A stretch of 64,000 bases of DNA from Maniola hyperantus (Eukaryota > Arthropoda > Insecta > Lepidoptera > Nymphalidae), in NCBI RefSeq assembly GCF_902806685.2, contig NC_048554.1, positions 6,758,001-6,822,000 on the forward strand, in the 5' to 3' direction. This document shows, one piece after another, positions 1-9,679 of the stretch. Each line of letters opens with the position of its first letter. Within the stretch, counting starts at the first letter, position 1. The notes below the pieces were generated by a model, which did not search any database, was not told the DNA's origin, and saw only the letters and a list, made by a program, of their open reading frames with translations. The translations under genes and the position numbers were made by a program.

Positions 1-1509
1 AATTTCCTGCATGTTTCTCTTTGTCTCTGCTATTCACCATCGCGAGCGTTATACAATTCTTTGTACACATATGAGCGGGGTCGAACCGTCTTTTGCGGCA
101 ACAGTTAACAACGTTTATTTCGTAGCTTCCATTACGAGTTTTGTCCGCAACGTTGCTTTGTCCGTCTTCATTAACATCTAAGCTCTTAGTCCTCGCTGCT
201 TGACGAGTCCAGTCATTTCTAGTAAAAATAGTGGCTGCCGGTGTTGTTTTTCCATCTGCTTTATTTTGCGAGGACTCCCCTTGGTTCTTGCTCATTTGCC
301 CATAAATTTTGTCGTTTGAACTTTGATTTACTTGATTGTTGTAGTTTGCGCTCTTTTTCTCCCATCCAGTGTAAACGCGGGAGTAATTATTCATATTAGA
401 TAAAATATCTGCGTGAGATTGATACTGGTTTTGTCGCTGAATATTTTCTGTGAACATTGCGAGGTCATGAATATTGCTATAAACGATGTTCTCTTGACTT
501 GATACGATATCTCGTTTACTACCAATCGTTTCTTGTTTTGATTCTAATAAATTATCCGAACTTTTTGCTCTGCTAAAGTTTTTGATGGGGACACTCTTAT
601 CTGCTTCTTGAAATTCTGCGTACATACTGTATACTTTTGAAGTTCTAGCTGCTTTCGAGACATTGCTCCTGGGTGGTTTTTGTGGTTCCAAACCTGTTAT
701 ATACTTCGCAGGACTCTGTGCATAAGCATCGGCTGTTGATCGTTGTACCGCAGCTTTTGAAACATAATTTCTATCATCGACACCATTCGCAATTCCTATA
801 TTAATAGTGTTATGTACATATCTTTCACCCATGTATGGCATCGTATATAATTCTTCATTAACGGTACTGTACATTTCAGCCTTATTAGAATAAATATTTT
901 GTTGCCGTTGCGCGATTTGAGGAAGACCATTGACATTATGATTGTCTGTAGTGTACCGTGATAGTAGTTTTTGGTCTTGCTGCAGATTGCAAGTTGGGGC
1001 TGAAAGGCTGTGTAGTATATTTCTAGGAGCTGGGCTGTTTCCTCCGTTGCTGTTTGAATCATCTTCTGAGAGTGTTAACCCTGAATCCCTGCTGAGCGAC
1101 AGTTTTTCTTTTCTTGGCGTTGATAATTCCATCGAATCAAGTGATATTCCAACTGAATGAAGGCTATCACTTTCTTCTGCTCCAGAATCGAGAAGTGCAT
1201 TAGAGGATTCAGGGCTACCATTACCGAGAAGACCAGCGATTTGTGGTCCAAACAGAGCTTCAGCTTTGACTATAAGTAGTTCAACAACCATTGGCACTGC
1301 TTTGGGAGCTTTGTCACAGGGAACGTTGGGCCAAAGTAAACTGGGCCCAACGCAGACGCCCAAATTCATGGGGCACATAAGATTGATGTTAGATTTCTTC
1401 GCGATGGCTTGCAAGAGGCACACGAAGTATGTTAACATGTTGTAATGAGATTTCGGTAGTTTTAACAATAGGGAGCGTACGGCAGCAACTTTCTCTGCTT
1501 GAGGTAAAC
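1..1509 (-). CDS. Last visible exon: end of RhoGAP domain and long polar tail
   Basis: The acceptor TTCTAG precedes base 1509. The first two bases complete a Ser codon with the previous exon, giving the join VLSLPQAEKV. I read the frame codon by codon from 1509 to base 1 and found no stop, so the exon runs off the window. The first ~90 residues finish the RhoGAP fold (LPKSHYNMLTYFVCLLQAIA, then the Asn of the MNLGVCVGP motif). After that the protein is Ser-, Asn- and Gln-rich with Tyr-containing patches such as NIYSNKAEMYSTV, and has no recognisable domain. Such tails in RhoGAPs usually carry phosphorylation and partner-binding sites; that is inference. Confidence 0.9.
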
Positions 1510-4500
1510 CTAGAACCATAGAAAATTTTCATTAAAGACTTATTAGATTTCAGTGACCATCATGGTATAAAATATGATCATTATTGAGAAAGGAAGCATA
1601 ATATAAAGAAAAATCATTTGACACTTACTTAAAACCTGTAGCCAGGTGGGATATAGTTCGGCGGAGAGTAGGGGTTGCGGTAAAGCTCGGAAGAACTCCT
1701 TAACGAGTGCCGCTAGCAACAGAACTGGTGCACGGTCCAGCTCTGCGCAGCTTTCCGTCCACGGACCCAGTGTATCCAACTGCAAACGATTAAAATTCAT
1801 ATTAAGAAACTTCTTCTGAAGAGTAAGAGAAAAAGGTAATGTGGTAAAAATCTGATTAGTAAATGTGGGTAGCCAGGATGTGAAATAGATTAGAATGAAG
1901 AATTGGTTAACGATATTATGGAAAAAACAACGGTCACACACCCAGGCCTCCAAAAGGCTCTGCTGGAGTACGATTTGCAGAGAAAAATAAAACGTCAAAT
2001 TGAGGATTCCTCAAATTAAGTTCAAGCGTAAAAATTGACTGTTTACCTTATCTCGAAGCAGTCGTAGGGCCTTAGCATTGGCACTTCTACGGAAGACGCC
2101 ATGCGTTAGTGGTGCAGACGATCGCAGACGACGAAGAGCCTGTAGTAGCGCCGGTGGAGGCGTGCCGTTACATAATCTCGTTAACGCCACACCGAAAAGC
2201 CGTCCGCCTCGACGGAGAAGTCGTAGACCTCGCCCTGGAGTAGTGCTGTTACTGTAAAACACACAATACTATTGATAAAGATGTTAATGTCGAATTAGTA
2301 ATTATATTATTCGGCTAAAAGGATAAGGAAAGAAATAATGACAGTAAAACGTTAAGTTAAGGCTATTGCTACAAATCAATTGATTTAGGATAACTAATAA
2401 AAGTAATGACAACTATTCCAATGAAATGAATTCGATGTTGCTAACCTTTTCAAACCTTGATTCTTCTTTCGTAACTCAAATACCAATCCGCATGGGTTAT
2501 TTTTTGCGTTTACGTGCTCTAAGTCAAAACCATCCTCACTTGATAAAGTTTGTCTTATGCGTGACATCTGTAATAAATATTAGCATAAGAAATTTATTTT
2601 TAAAAACATTATTAGAATCGTACATAAGTATAATTTGATGGATTAATTTTTTCGCCCACAGATCTGTACATTCAAAGAATTTATTCGGTGTCTAACAGAT
2701 TGATGTTAATAAAAAATTATAATGTTTTTCCAAGAATATTCCACGCATGTCAATCTTCGGAATAACCCCTCATATATTTCTGTCACTGCATCAATAGCCC
2801 AAATATCAGTAAAACACATGATCAATCACCTGAACAGCATGGGGTCTTTCGATGCCCTGCAGCGGGGCAGGGGGTGCCTCTCGTCCTGCGCGCACGCAGA
2901 GCGTGAAGTCGCTGGCGGCGCCCCACCGCCCCTCTTCCCCCTCGTGCTCGCCCTCGTGCTCTGCGTCCCCGTCTCCACCATTCTGGAGGACGTGCAACGC
3001 TTGGCGGACCACGCAACGGGCACTCATTTCAGGACTTATCGATACCGTCTTACACTGAAAATAGATTTAATAATAGCATTATCACAATGGCTTGCGTATA
3101 AGTTATATTTTACTGAAATAATAATTTTTTTTTAAAATGCAAACTCCCTAATAATATTTTAAGAAAAATATGCAATTCAAATCTAAAGCAGCAGTGTTTT
3201 TGATCAAATACTATTCAAAATTATTGTATAACATGAGACGTCTGTCTCACTTTGCATTGATTTACATTTGGGTAGATGCTTAATTGAAAGACTCCATAAA
3301 AGTCTAGCTACACTTTCGCGAACACATTCACTTTAGTAGACATTTTTACGTGATTTGAGTACCAATAGCATATCTCAGGATACGTGAATATCCGTGAAAG
3401 CGAGACAGACGAAAATTTTAGATTCCCAACATACCTACGGATACGATTGCAGTGCAATTCGAGTTGGAATGAGGAAAACTTTTACTTTGTACTTACGAAT
3501 TCTATTGAGCTTGCCAGATCCTTGTAGAAAATCTGAATATTTGTCGACTTTGGTTCCGTTGCCAGTTGCACGGTCAACGCATTTTGGATTTTTCTGAAAC
3601 GAAACATTAAGGTTAACAAATGTTTAAATTAAAAGGTAACAGTAACGGATCTCTTTAAAAATACATACCGATACCAGGTATCCCTGGCCGCTTGCGTAGG
3701 GTATGTAGCGAGGTAGTTCAGAACACCAGTGACAGCAGGCCAACCGATAAGAAAGCCGGTATCGTCACCTTCGGGCAAGGAAATCCACAGCTCTGCCAGC
3801 CTTACACTCTCTTTCAATTTAAAGCAATTGGTGCCTCTAGACTTGCCAACTAAGAGCAAGTCACTGAAGAGGAATAGATGGCGGTCTAGCGGTGGGGACG
3901 TCGATCCCAAAGGGCAGAGTTGGACCGGAGCTTCCATAATGAAGGTGCGTGGCGACAGGGAGCCGCTGTTGCCGCTGACTGTACCGCCGATATCCAAACT
4001 CGGCCTTTTGCGAAGACTCTTCGACTTCTGAAATATCAGTACCCTTATTATAAATGTGAAAGTATGTTTGTTTGTTGGTTTATTGGTTTGTTGGTTTGTC
4101 CTTCAATCACGTCGCAACGGTGCAACAGATTGAGGTGATTTTTTACATGGGTATAGATAAAGACCGGCAGAGTGACATAGGCTACTTTTTATCCCGGAAA
4201 ATCAAAGAGTTCCCACGGGATTTAAAAACCTTATTCCACGCGGACGAAGTCGCGGACATCAGCTAGTAACATAATAATTTTGTATGAGTAAAACTAGGAT
4301 TTTGATAAGTGTTATCGCCTGTATTGGGATAGCAGGAAATTGCGTTTCAGAAATACTAGTAAACTTATTTGTAAGTGATGCATAGTCTTTATGATAATAT
4401 ACTTAAATTTCTACGAGTGAGTTTCCTAAAAACCCACAAACCTAACAAAACAAAGACAAACATATTATTGTAAGTGCTACAGCCCAGCATAAATTGGATA

Positions 4501-5052
4501 ATCTGAACCTGAGCATTATCAGCTTGCTCATTGGAATTATTCGTTTCGTGGAGTCCACACACTACGTCCCTACTAGATCTATTGCACTTACTCGCGCCTG
4601 CCTGGATTCCTATTAGGTACAGATCTACAGTGATCAGAGTGTTGATGTAATACCCACGAAGAGTTTGGTAGTTGGTTATTATACAGCTACTTATTTAATT
4701 TAACTGCCTTGTTGGCCTAGAGCTGAGCTTATTTACTGATTATGAGATCCCGAGTCGAGTCCAGATCGGGTCGAAACATAATTGGGGTTTTCTGTCAAGA
4801 AATTCTCAGTACCAGCTCTGTGTTGGTAAGTTGCTGGTGTTACACCCCCGAGCCTAAAATAGTAAGTAAAGCCGTTGGTCTTGCGCCTGATCTCTCGCCG
4901 GTTATGTCGGATTGCCGTCCCGTATACGGACTATAAGAGCGAGTGCACCTATGTTTGTGCGTACACTTATGTGCTACAATAATATCTTCTGCGTAATTGG
5001 TTAGTCTTCGTTGAAATTGGCTGCTAACACCGAAGTTCAGTCAGGAGAATCC

Positions 5053-5086
<34 letters not shown>

Positions 5087-5587
5087 GCATCAGCATCAAC
5101 CCATCGCCAGCTCACTACTGAGCACGGGTCTCCTTTCAGAATTGTTTGGCCATAGTCCGCCACGCTGGCTAAGTACGGATTGTCAAACTTTATATACCCT
5201 TGAGCACATTATGGAGAACACTCATGCATGCAGGTTTCTTGCTTAAAATGCCCCCGAAAAGTTAGAGGTGCGTGCCCTGGATCGAACTCTCGACTCCCAC
5301 GAATAGGTGGCCGACGTCTTAACCATTAGGCTTTCACTGCTCTTCGGAGGGCAAGTGCTTATTGTGTGATAAATTACAAGCATTGGGCAGAGAAATAAAA
5401 TGCAACAGAACTGAAATGCTACCTGTGCATGGTGCGAGGCCAGCGCTGCGGGCGCGTCGGCATCATGCAGCGCGAGGTAGTCGTGCGGAAAGAGGTCTTG
5501 CACGCGCTCCAAGTCGGACAGGCGTGCTGCGCGCCGCCGGGCGCACCCGCCGCCGACCAGCCGCTCGTACTGCGCTAGACGCTCGAT
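1..5587 (-). CDS. ARHGAP20-like Rho GTPase-activating protein (PH-RA-RhoGAP), partial at both ends
   Basis: Eight minus-strand exons join in phase: 5587-5423, 4027-3669, 3593-3497, 3054-2830, 2534-2446, 2251-2047, 1779-1629 and 1509-1 (2800 nt, 933 codons). In window numbering, residues about 82-190 are a PH domain, 190-300 an RA (Ras-association) domain and 329-520 a RhoGAP domain; the remaining ~400 residues are a polar tail. This order is that of the ARHGAP20/TAGAP group. By family knowledge the protein should speed GTP hydrolysis on a Rho-type GTPase, with the RA domain linking it to Ras/Rap signals and the PH domain to membrane lipid. The candidate arginine finger is R366 in THGVFRRSAN, and the conserved RhoGAP asparagine is N479 in MNLGVCVGPSLLW. 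All introns are short (74-268 bp) except the one of 1395 bp after the 5'-most exon. Neither the start codon nor the stop codon is in the window. Family assignment is firm; exact orthology and GTPase target are not shown. Confidence 0.9.
1629..2251 (-). CDS. Two exons encoding the N-terminal two thirds of the RhoGAP domain
   Basis: Exon 2251-2047 (acceptor TTTTACAG, donor AAG|GTAAAC) encodes LFGVALTRLCNGTPPPALLQ and THGVFRRSANAKALRLLRDK, the catalytic-arginine region. Exon 1779-1629 (acceptor TTTGCAG, donor TTAA|GTAAGT) encodes LVKEFFRALPQPLLSAELY, the helix that follows. The 267-bp intron between them is phase 0. Its open reading frame near 1900-1990 is not an exon, because RDK joins LDTLGPW directly in the way expected for the family. 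Both exons use GC-rich third codon positions compared with the AT-rich introns. Confidence 0.92.
2446..3593 (-). CDS. Three exons encoding the RA domain and linker
   Basis: Exon 3593-3497 encodes KIQNALTVQLATEP to SSIEF. Exon 3054-2830 encodes CKTVSISPEMSARCVVRQAL and then DFTLCVRAGREAPPAPLQG, the beta/alpha pattern of an RA domain with an insert rich in Gly, Asp and Glu. Exon 2534-2446 encodes NPCGLVFELRKKNQGLK, the last strand and basic linker. Phases match on both sides (2, 0, 0, 2). The acceptor of the 89-bp exon would be GTGAG|GAT, a weak GAG site with no good pyrimidine tract; an in-frame TGA just upstream rules out an earlier start. That one boundary is the least certain in the gene. 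Confidence 0.8.
3669..4027 (-). CDS. PH-domain exon
   Basis: Exon 4027-3669 encodes 119 residues plus two bases. It begins with a basic stretch KSKSLRKRPSLD. The pleckstrin-homology domain follows: RTFIMEAPVQLCPLG, then DRHLFLFSDLLLVGKSRG and KLKESVRLAELWI, and a C-terminal helix ending ARDTWYR. The HLFLFSDLLLV segment is the signature strand pair seen in ARHGAP20-type PH domains. The acceptor is TACTGATATTTCAG and the donor TATCG|GTATGT. A HelA repeat begins about a dozen bases upstream of this acceptor, so the branch-point region lies at the edge of repeat DNA. Confidence 0.92.
4041..4267 (+). repeat. HelA repeat, full length, inside RhoGAP intron
   Basis: It starts TTATTATAAATGTGAAAG, has GTTTGTTGGTTTATTGG, an ATCACGTCGCAACGG core and a 3' end CGGACATCAGCTAGT. 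The same layout recurs more than a dozen times in the window in both orientations. It lacks a tRNA-like head. A non-autonomous Helitron-like or SINE-like origin is possible; the class is not shown. Confidence 0.75.
4268..5043. other. Intron sequence without recognised content
   Basis: This is part of the 1395-bp intron between the 5'-most visible exon and the PH exon. It is AT-rich and has no exon-like frame with matching splice phases. Confidence 0.6.
5052..5345 (-). mobile_element. SINE-B copy with (ATC)n tail
   Basis: Read on the minus strand, a tRNA-like head near 5345-5270 (B-box-like GTTCGATCC) is followed by the common body and a 3' tail of GAT repeats (the ATC run at 5057-5100). It lies in the RhoGAP intron. 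Confidence 0.75.
5423..5587 (-). CDS. 5'-most visible exon of the RhoGAP gene
   Basis: The acceptor TGTTTTCAG precedes 5587 and the donor CACAG|GTAGCA follows 5423; both ends are phase 0. The exon encodes 55 residues, including IERLAQYERLVGGG, an Arg-rich stretch and SDLERVQDLFPHDYLALHD. No known domain is recognised. The exon is strongly GC-rich against its flanks. Because it opens in phase 0 after a good acceptor and has no Met, at least one more exon must lie at higher coordinates on this strand; I could not place it with confidence. Confidence 0.75.
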
Positions 5588-5716
5588 CTGAAAACACCAA
5601 AAATAACTTTATTAGATTTCTTCTTTTTTTTTTGTTCGTTGGATTGTAGCAGGCGTTACTTTGGGGAAGTCTATGATACAAATATACAACAAGTTTAATT
5701 CGGTATAACCCGCGAA

Positions 5717-5832
5717 AATAGACAAATCTGTATGGTACAATCAAGAAAGTGCATTGAGTATCCCCCGGACTCTAGTGCGTATTGCTTGCTTTTCCTAATG
5801 CTGCACGTTGTACCATACAGATTTATCCGTTT
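5717..5832. repeat. Small inverted repeat
   Basis: AAATCTGTATGGTACAA at about 5724-5740 is inverted at about 5810-5826 (TTGTACCATACAGATTT), with a ~70-bp loop. It looks like a small foldback element just upstream of the first visible RhoGAP exon; no target duplication was recognised. Confidence 0.5.
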
Positions 5833-5845
5833 TGGCGGATTTAGG

Positions 5846-6142
5846 ATTAATCTTATTTAGCCTAGTGTTTAAGTCGTCCTCTCCAATCCGGGAGGTCGGG
5901 CATTCGAACCCGGGCACGCCAACCTTAATTATTCTAATGTGCGTTTTAAGCAAATTACTTAATATCACTCGCTTTAACGGCGAAGGAAAAAATCGTGAGT
6001 AAACATGCATGTTCTCATAGGTGTGTGAAGTCTACCCAATACGCATTAGGTTAGCGTGTCGGACTATGTCCTAAACCCTCATTTTGAGAGACCTGTTTTC
6101 AGTAGTGGACTGGTGATGGGTTGATCATGATTCATGATGAAG
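5846..6142 (+). mobile_element. SINE-B copy, diverged
   Basis: Head with TAGCCTAGTGTTTAAGTCGT and CATTCGAACCCGGGCACGC (B box), then the family body (ATATCACTCGCTTTAACGGC, TGTGAAGTCTACC) and an end at GGTTGATCATGATTCATGATG. Confidence 0.75.
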
Positions 6143-7035
6143 TAAATATTATCCTTAAGAAAAGTATAGCATGAGATCTAGGAAATATTTGTCAGATAAT
6201 ATGCTTAACTTGGTTGGTTTGCACTGGAAACTATGCGAGCTCTAGGATTAAAGCGCGTAGCGGCACAGTTTGATGTATGGTGATATTTCAGGTATGCGGC
6301 CGCCTCAGGCATTCGGCCATTACTTCGAATTATGAGCCACTACTTACGCTCGCCACGATAAATAAATTCTACGGGCTATTTGAACAAACAGATATAAATT
6401 GATAAGGCGTATAAGAAACTTAATTTCTGTTTAGGCTTTATGCTTCATTAGCGAGTGGTATTGTAAGGTAGCGATACTAATCTATATTCTAATGGCATAC
6501 AGAGTCCTGAGGGAGACTTCCTGAGGCACGACGCCGACGCGCTCTAGAGCGTGTCCGCTACAATGCCACTGTAATAACGCAGGACCGTGAGACTTCTTAC
6601 TATTCATTGTATGCAACTATAATTTTAAATTATCTAGGTACTGATACAATGTTGGAAGGGCGTTTATTTATTTAAATACAAAGAGATGAAAAAGTTTACT
6701 CTCATCTGGTATAGAATTAAATGATTTGGTATACTTCTTTTGCGTTATTCTTGTATTACTCCTATTACAAAAGAATTAGTACTTTGAGGTGTTTCAAGTG
6801 AGTAAAACTGTAATTGTCAAATCATAGCCATTAGCCAGTATTTTGTTTTATTTATTTTTTTGATGTTAAAATAGAATACTTAATACTTATATACCTTTTA
6901 ATTTAAGCACTATTGAGGTTTATGATGTGTTGTTTTTTAAATTAGTGCAATTCGATAATGTCCGTAGTCCGTACTTACTAATAGAATAAAATAAAATACC
7001 TACAGGTTTTCTCTTCCAGTTAATCTTCATCTAGG
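6143..7035. other. Gene-free stretch
   Basis: No coding frame with splice signals, RNA gene or recognisable repeat was seen; the DNA is AT-rich. Confidence 0.5.
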
Positions 7036-7036
7036 T

Positions 7037-7197
7037 ATCATCATCATCATCATCATGATCAACCCATCGCCGGCTCACTACAGAGCACGGGTCTCCTCTC
7101 AGAGTGAGAAGGGTTTGGCCATAGTCTACCACGCTGACCATGTGCGGATTGGTAGACTTCACACACCTTTGAGAACATTATGGAGAACTCTCAGGTA
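7037..7197 (-). mobile_element. SINE-B copy, truncated
   Basis: Only the 3' half remains: the (ATC)n tail, CAACCCATCGCCGGCTCACT and the body to GAGAACTCTCAG. The tRNA-like head is absent. Confidence 0.7.
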
Positions 7198-7271
7198 CAT
7201 TTGTATACTCTCAGGAACATCTAGGTATATTTGTTTTATATTTGGGTATATTTGTTTTATATTTTATTTTG

Positions 7272-7450
7272 AAGCCTCAATAGCTCAACCGGTAAAGGAG
7301 TGGACTGAAAACCGAAATATCGACGGTTCAAACCCCGCCCGTTGCACTATTGTCGTACCTACTCCTAGCACAAGCCTGACGCTTAGTTGGAGAGGAAAGG
7401 GGAATATTAGTCATTTAACATGGCTAATATTCTTTATAAAAAAAAAAAAA
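7272..7450 (+). mobile_element. SINE-D, complete, tRNA-derived
   Basis: The head AAGCCTCAATAGCTCAACCG (A-box-like) continues with an anticodon-arm-like GACTGAAAACC and a B box GGTTCAAACCCC. The body is CACTATTGTCGTACCTACTC and the 3' end is poly-A from 7438. The anticodon loop is GAA-like, which hints at tRNA-Phe; that is inference. It cannot be a functional tRNA because the 3' acceptor strand is replaced by SINE body. Confidence 0.8.
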
Positions 7451-7649
7451 GAATTGCTAGAAAATAGTAAGCACAAGACAACATAAAGAAGATCAAACTC
7501 GATAGAAACTTAGTACAACGATCTTGATTTACAACAAAAAAAGACGTTTTGTAAAATTTTCTTAACTTCGATGAAAAGAAACGAACGGAAAAAGCATGAC
7601 TTTGACTTATGAATAGAATTAGGTGCTGAACAACTTTACAAAACTGTTT

Positions 7650-7873
7650 TTTAGGGTTCCGTACCCGAAGGGTGTCAACGGGACCCTATTAATAAGCCTC
7701 CGCTGTTCGCCCGTCCGTCTGTCTGTCAGCGAGCTGTATCTCGTGAACCGTAAAAAAACAATGAAATTAAATATTTCAAAATGGCCGCCATGAAAATTAA
7801 AATAAAACAAAACGTGTTATTTCTTGTACAATGATACGGAACCCTTCGTGTGCAAGTCCGATTCGCATTTGAC
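7650..7873. mobile_element. E-type short MITE
   Basis: It begins TTAGGGTTCCGTACCCGAAG, carries GTCCGTCTGTCTGTC and ends TACGGAACCCTTCGTGTG plus a short conserved extension. Similar copies lie at about 30806, 42505 and 62157. Confidence 0.7.
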
Positions 7874-8117
7874 AAATTTTTTATTTGTTAACTTTCAAAA
7901 GCAAATAAAAATAAAGATTTATCGATGGATAAGTTCACTAAAATGTTGTTCATTGAATCGCGAATTCGCCGCTGTCGACCTATGAGTAATATAAAAGACA
8001 TCAACGCGTTTACAGACGTCATTACATTCGTTCTAAGAACTTGTGATTTTGCTTATCATCCTTGTAACAAATTATAGCGCTTTTGATTTGTTATTATTAT
8101 GATAATTTTGTTGTAAG

Positions 8118-8282
8118 TATAGTCTGCGACAGGTCGAGATGGCGATCGGGGAGGGAACGCCCCGTACACCCACACAGCCCCCGCGCTAACCCGGTGCGGG
8201 CGAGCGCGGGTGTCGTGCAGGTGGGCAGGGCATCTCCCCCACCTCATACTCCGATTGCCATCTCAACCTGTCGCGTACTATA
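8118..8282. mobile_element. MITE-C, GC-rich palindrome
   Basis: The terminal inverted repeats start TATAGTCTGCGACAGG on the left and, read inverted, TATAGTACGCGACAGG on the right. They continue ~34 bp through GATGGCGATCGGGG. The interior is GC-rich, unlike the surroundings. A full copy lies at 53365 and a truncated one at 27551. Confidence 0.75.
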
Positions 8283-8540
8283 CATATGTGCTAATGATGA
8301 TTGGAGTAAAATTAGAGAGATTTGCTTTTTAAGATTTCAGTGTTAGCTTTTAGAGTAGCTGAGTGTTAAATGGTTTTTTTTGTTATTGTATAGTAAACTG
8401 GAATCTTTCTGGGTAAATAAATTGATTTGCTATTATTAATCCATCTAAACCTGCGTTGAGCTTATACTCATTTAGTATGAAGTGCATGGCTATATGACAT
8501 CCATGACAATATTTAAATTCAACATTTGTATATCTAATTG

Positions 8541-8606
8541 GTGTGTGTGTGTGTGTGTGTGTGCCCGCGCGAGTGTGTATTTGTGGGTGTGTGTGTGTGT
8601 GTTTGT
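8541..8606. repeat. (GT)n microsatellite
   Basis: Two blocks of GT repeats are separated by CCCGCGCGAGTGTG and TTTGTGG interruptions. Confidence 0.9.
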
Positions 8607-8619
8607 TACTCTTTCATCC

Positions 8620-8785
8620 AAAACTACTGGACGGATTCGTCTGAAAATTGCAATGTAGATAGACTATAACCTGGATTAACACATAGGCTACTTTTTGTCC
8701 CAGAAAATCAAAGAATTTCCACGGAATTTTTAAAAACATATACCTACCTATGCACAAGAACGAAGTCACGGGCATCAGCTCGTTG
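8620..8785 (+). repeat. HelA-related copy
   Basis: It contains ACATAGGCTACTTTTTGTCC, CAGAAAATCAAAGAATTTCC and the 3' end GAAGTCACGGGCATCAGCTC. The 5' part (ACTACTGGACGGATTCG) resembles the tandem family at 35545. Confidence 0.6.
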
Positions 8786-9029
8786 GTTATAAATATTGTA
8801 ACTTGTTGCCTAAAGTACAAGCCCGACGTATCGCGTCTTATGCGGACGGACAAGCCCGTTACATGATCTAATTTGTGGCGATTACATCAACGCGCGTGAT
8901 AAGTATGTTAGTTTTTTTGATAACTAATTTACTACGATCATTATCGATGTGGGCCGGCGGCGGTGTTGACTGTATACATTATGTACTTATTCTATCGTAG
9001 GGCTGACCGCCTCCTTTGAACTTTCAGAA

Positions 9030-9426
9030 TATAAGCATATATATAAGTTTATGCACGCGACTTCGTCCGCGCGGAGTACACAAATTTCGAACCCCTATTT
9101 TACCCCCATAGGGCGTTTGTGCAGTCATCTGTATTCGGTTTGTAGCCGTGATTCTTAGAAGTGGCCTTCATACAAATACGTACCTACATTCGATTCGTAT
9201 TTTTTTCACGGATCCGTAAAATTACGGATGTGTGCAACGCCCTTAGGGGCTGCATTTTCAAAAATCCTTTCTTACCGGATGTCTGCGTTATAATAGCTAT
9301 ATGCATGCCAAATTTCAGCCTGATCCGTTCAGTAGTTCGAGCTTTACGTTGATAGATCAGAACTGACTGATCTATCAACTGCGCTCACAGACTGCAGTGA
9401 GTCACCTTTTCCTTTTATATATTTAG
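9030..9426 (-). repeat. Diverged copy of the 35545 tandem family
   Basis: Read inverted, it has GTGACTCACTGCAG, GATCTATCAACG, TTCAGTAGTTCGAGC-like sequence, TTTTTGAAAATG and the end GACGAAGTCGCGTGCAT. It is disrupted internally compared with 35545-35982. Confidence 0.55.
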
Positions 9427-9576
9427 ATAATAATTATTATACTTTACGTAAGCATTTAAATTTTATCACTTATACGTCCAGGCTTCGCTCAAGTGGCTTT
9501 CATGGTATATTAGAGAAACATTAGGTTATACAAAAAACGCCTAAATCCTTCCTAAACTGCTTTCGCGTTCAATGGT

Positions 9577-9679
9577 CCGAACCAGTGGTAAATTAAAACT
9601 ACCTGACTATTCATAAACACTACTCACAAAAAAGTTTACATGAATAAAAAAACATTCTATTCTATTCTATTCTATTCTA
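9577..9679 (+). mobile_element. 5'-truncated LINE tail with (ATTCT)n
   Basis: CCGAACCAGTGGTAAATTAA, CCTGACTATTCATAA and AAAAGTTTACATGAATAAAA are followed by ATTCT repeats. A near-identical tail lies at 46906-47012. Only the 3' untranslated end is present. Confidence 0.7.

Noticed and set aside
796..1160. Open frames on both strands over the RhoGAP tail
   Set aside because: They are other-frame shadows of the true coding frame, which I read without a stop from 1509 to base 1.
1543..1998. Minus-strand open frame with an apparent extra segment (LQIVLQQSLLEAW) upstream of the RhoGAP exon
   Set aside because: The neighbouring exons join in phase 0 across it (RDK to LDTLGPW) in the order expected for the domain; only 1629-1779 of it is coding.
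2806..3058. Four overlapping frames in the GC-rich RA exon
   Set aside because: Only the frame giving CKTVSISPEMSARCVV and DFTLCVRAG joins both neighbours in phase and fits the RA pattern; the others are shadows.
5057..5100. ATC repeat as a possible short-spacer array (CRISPR-like)
   Set aside because: It is the simple microsatellite tail of a SINE in eukaryotic DNA; no repeat-spacer structure exists.
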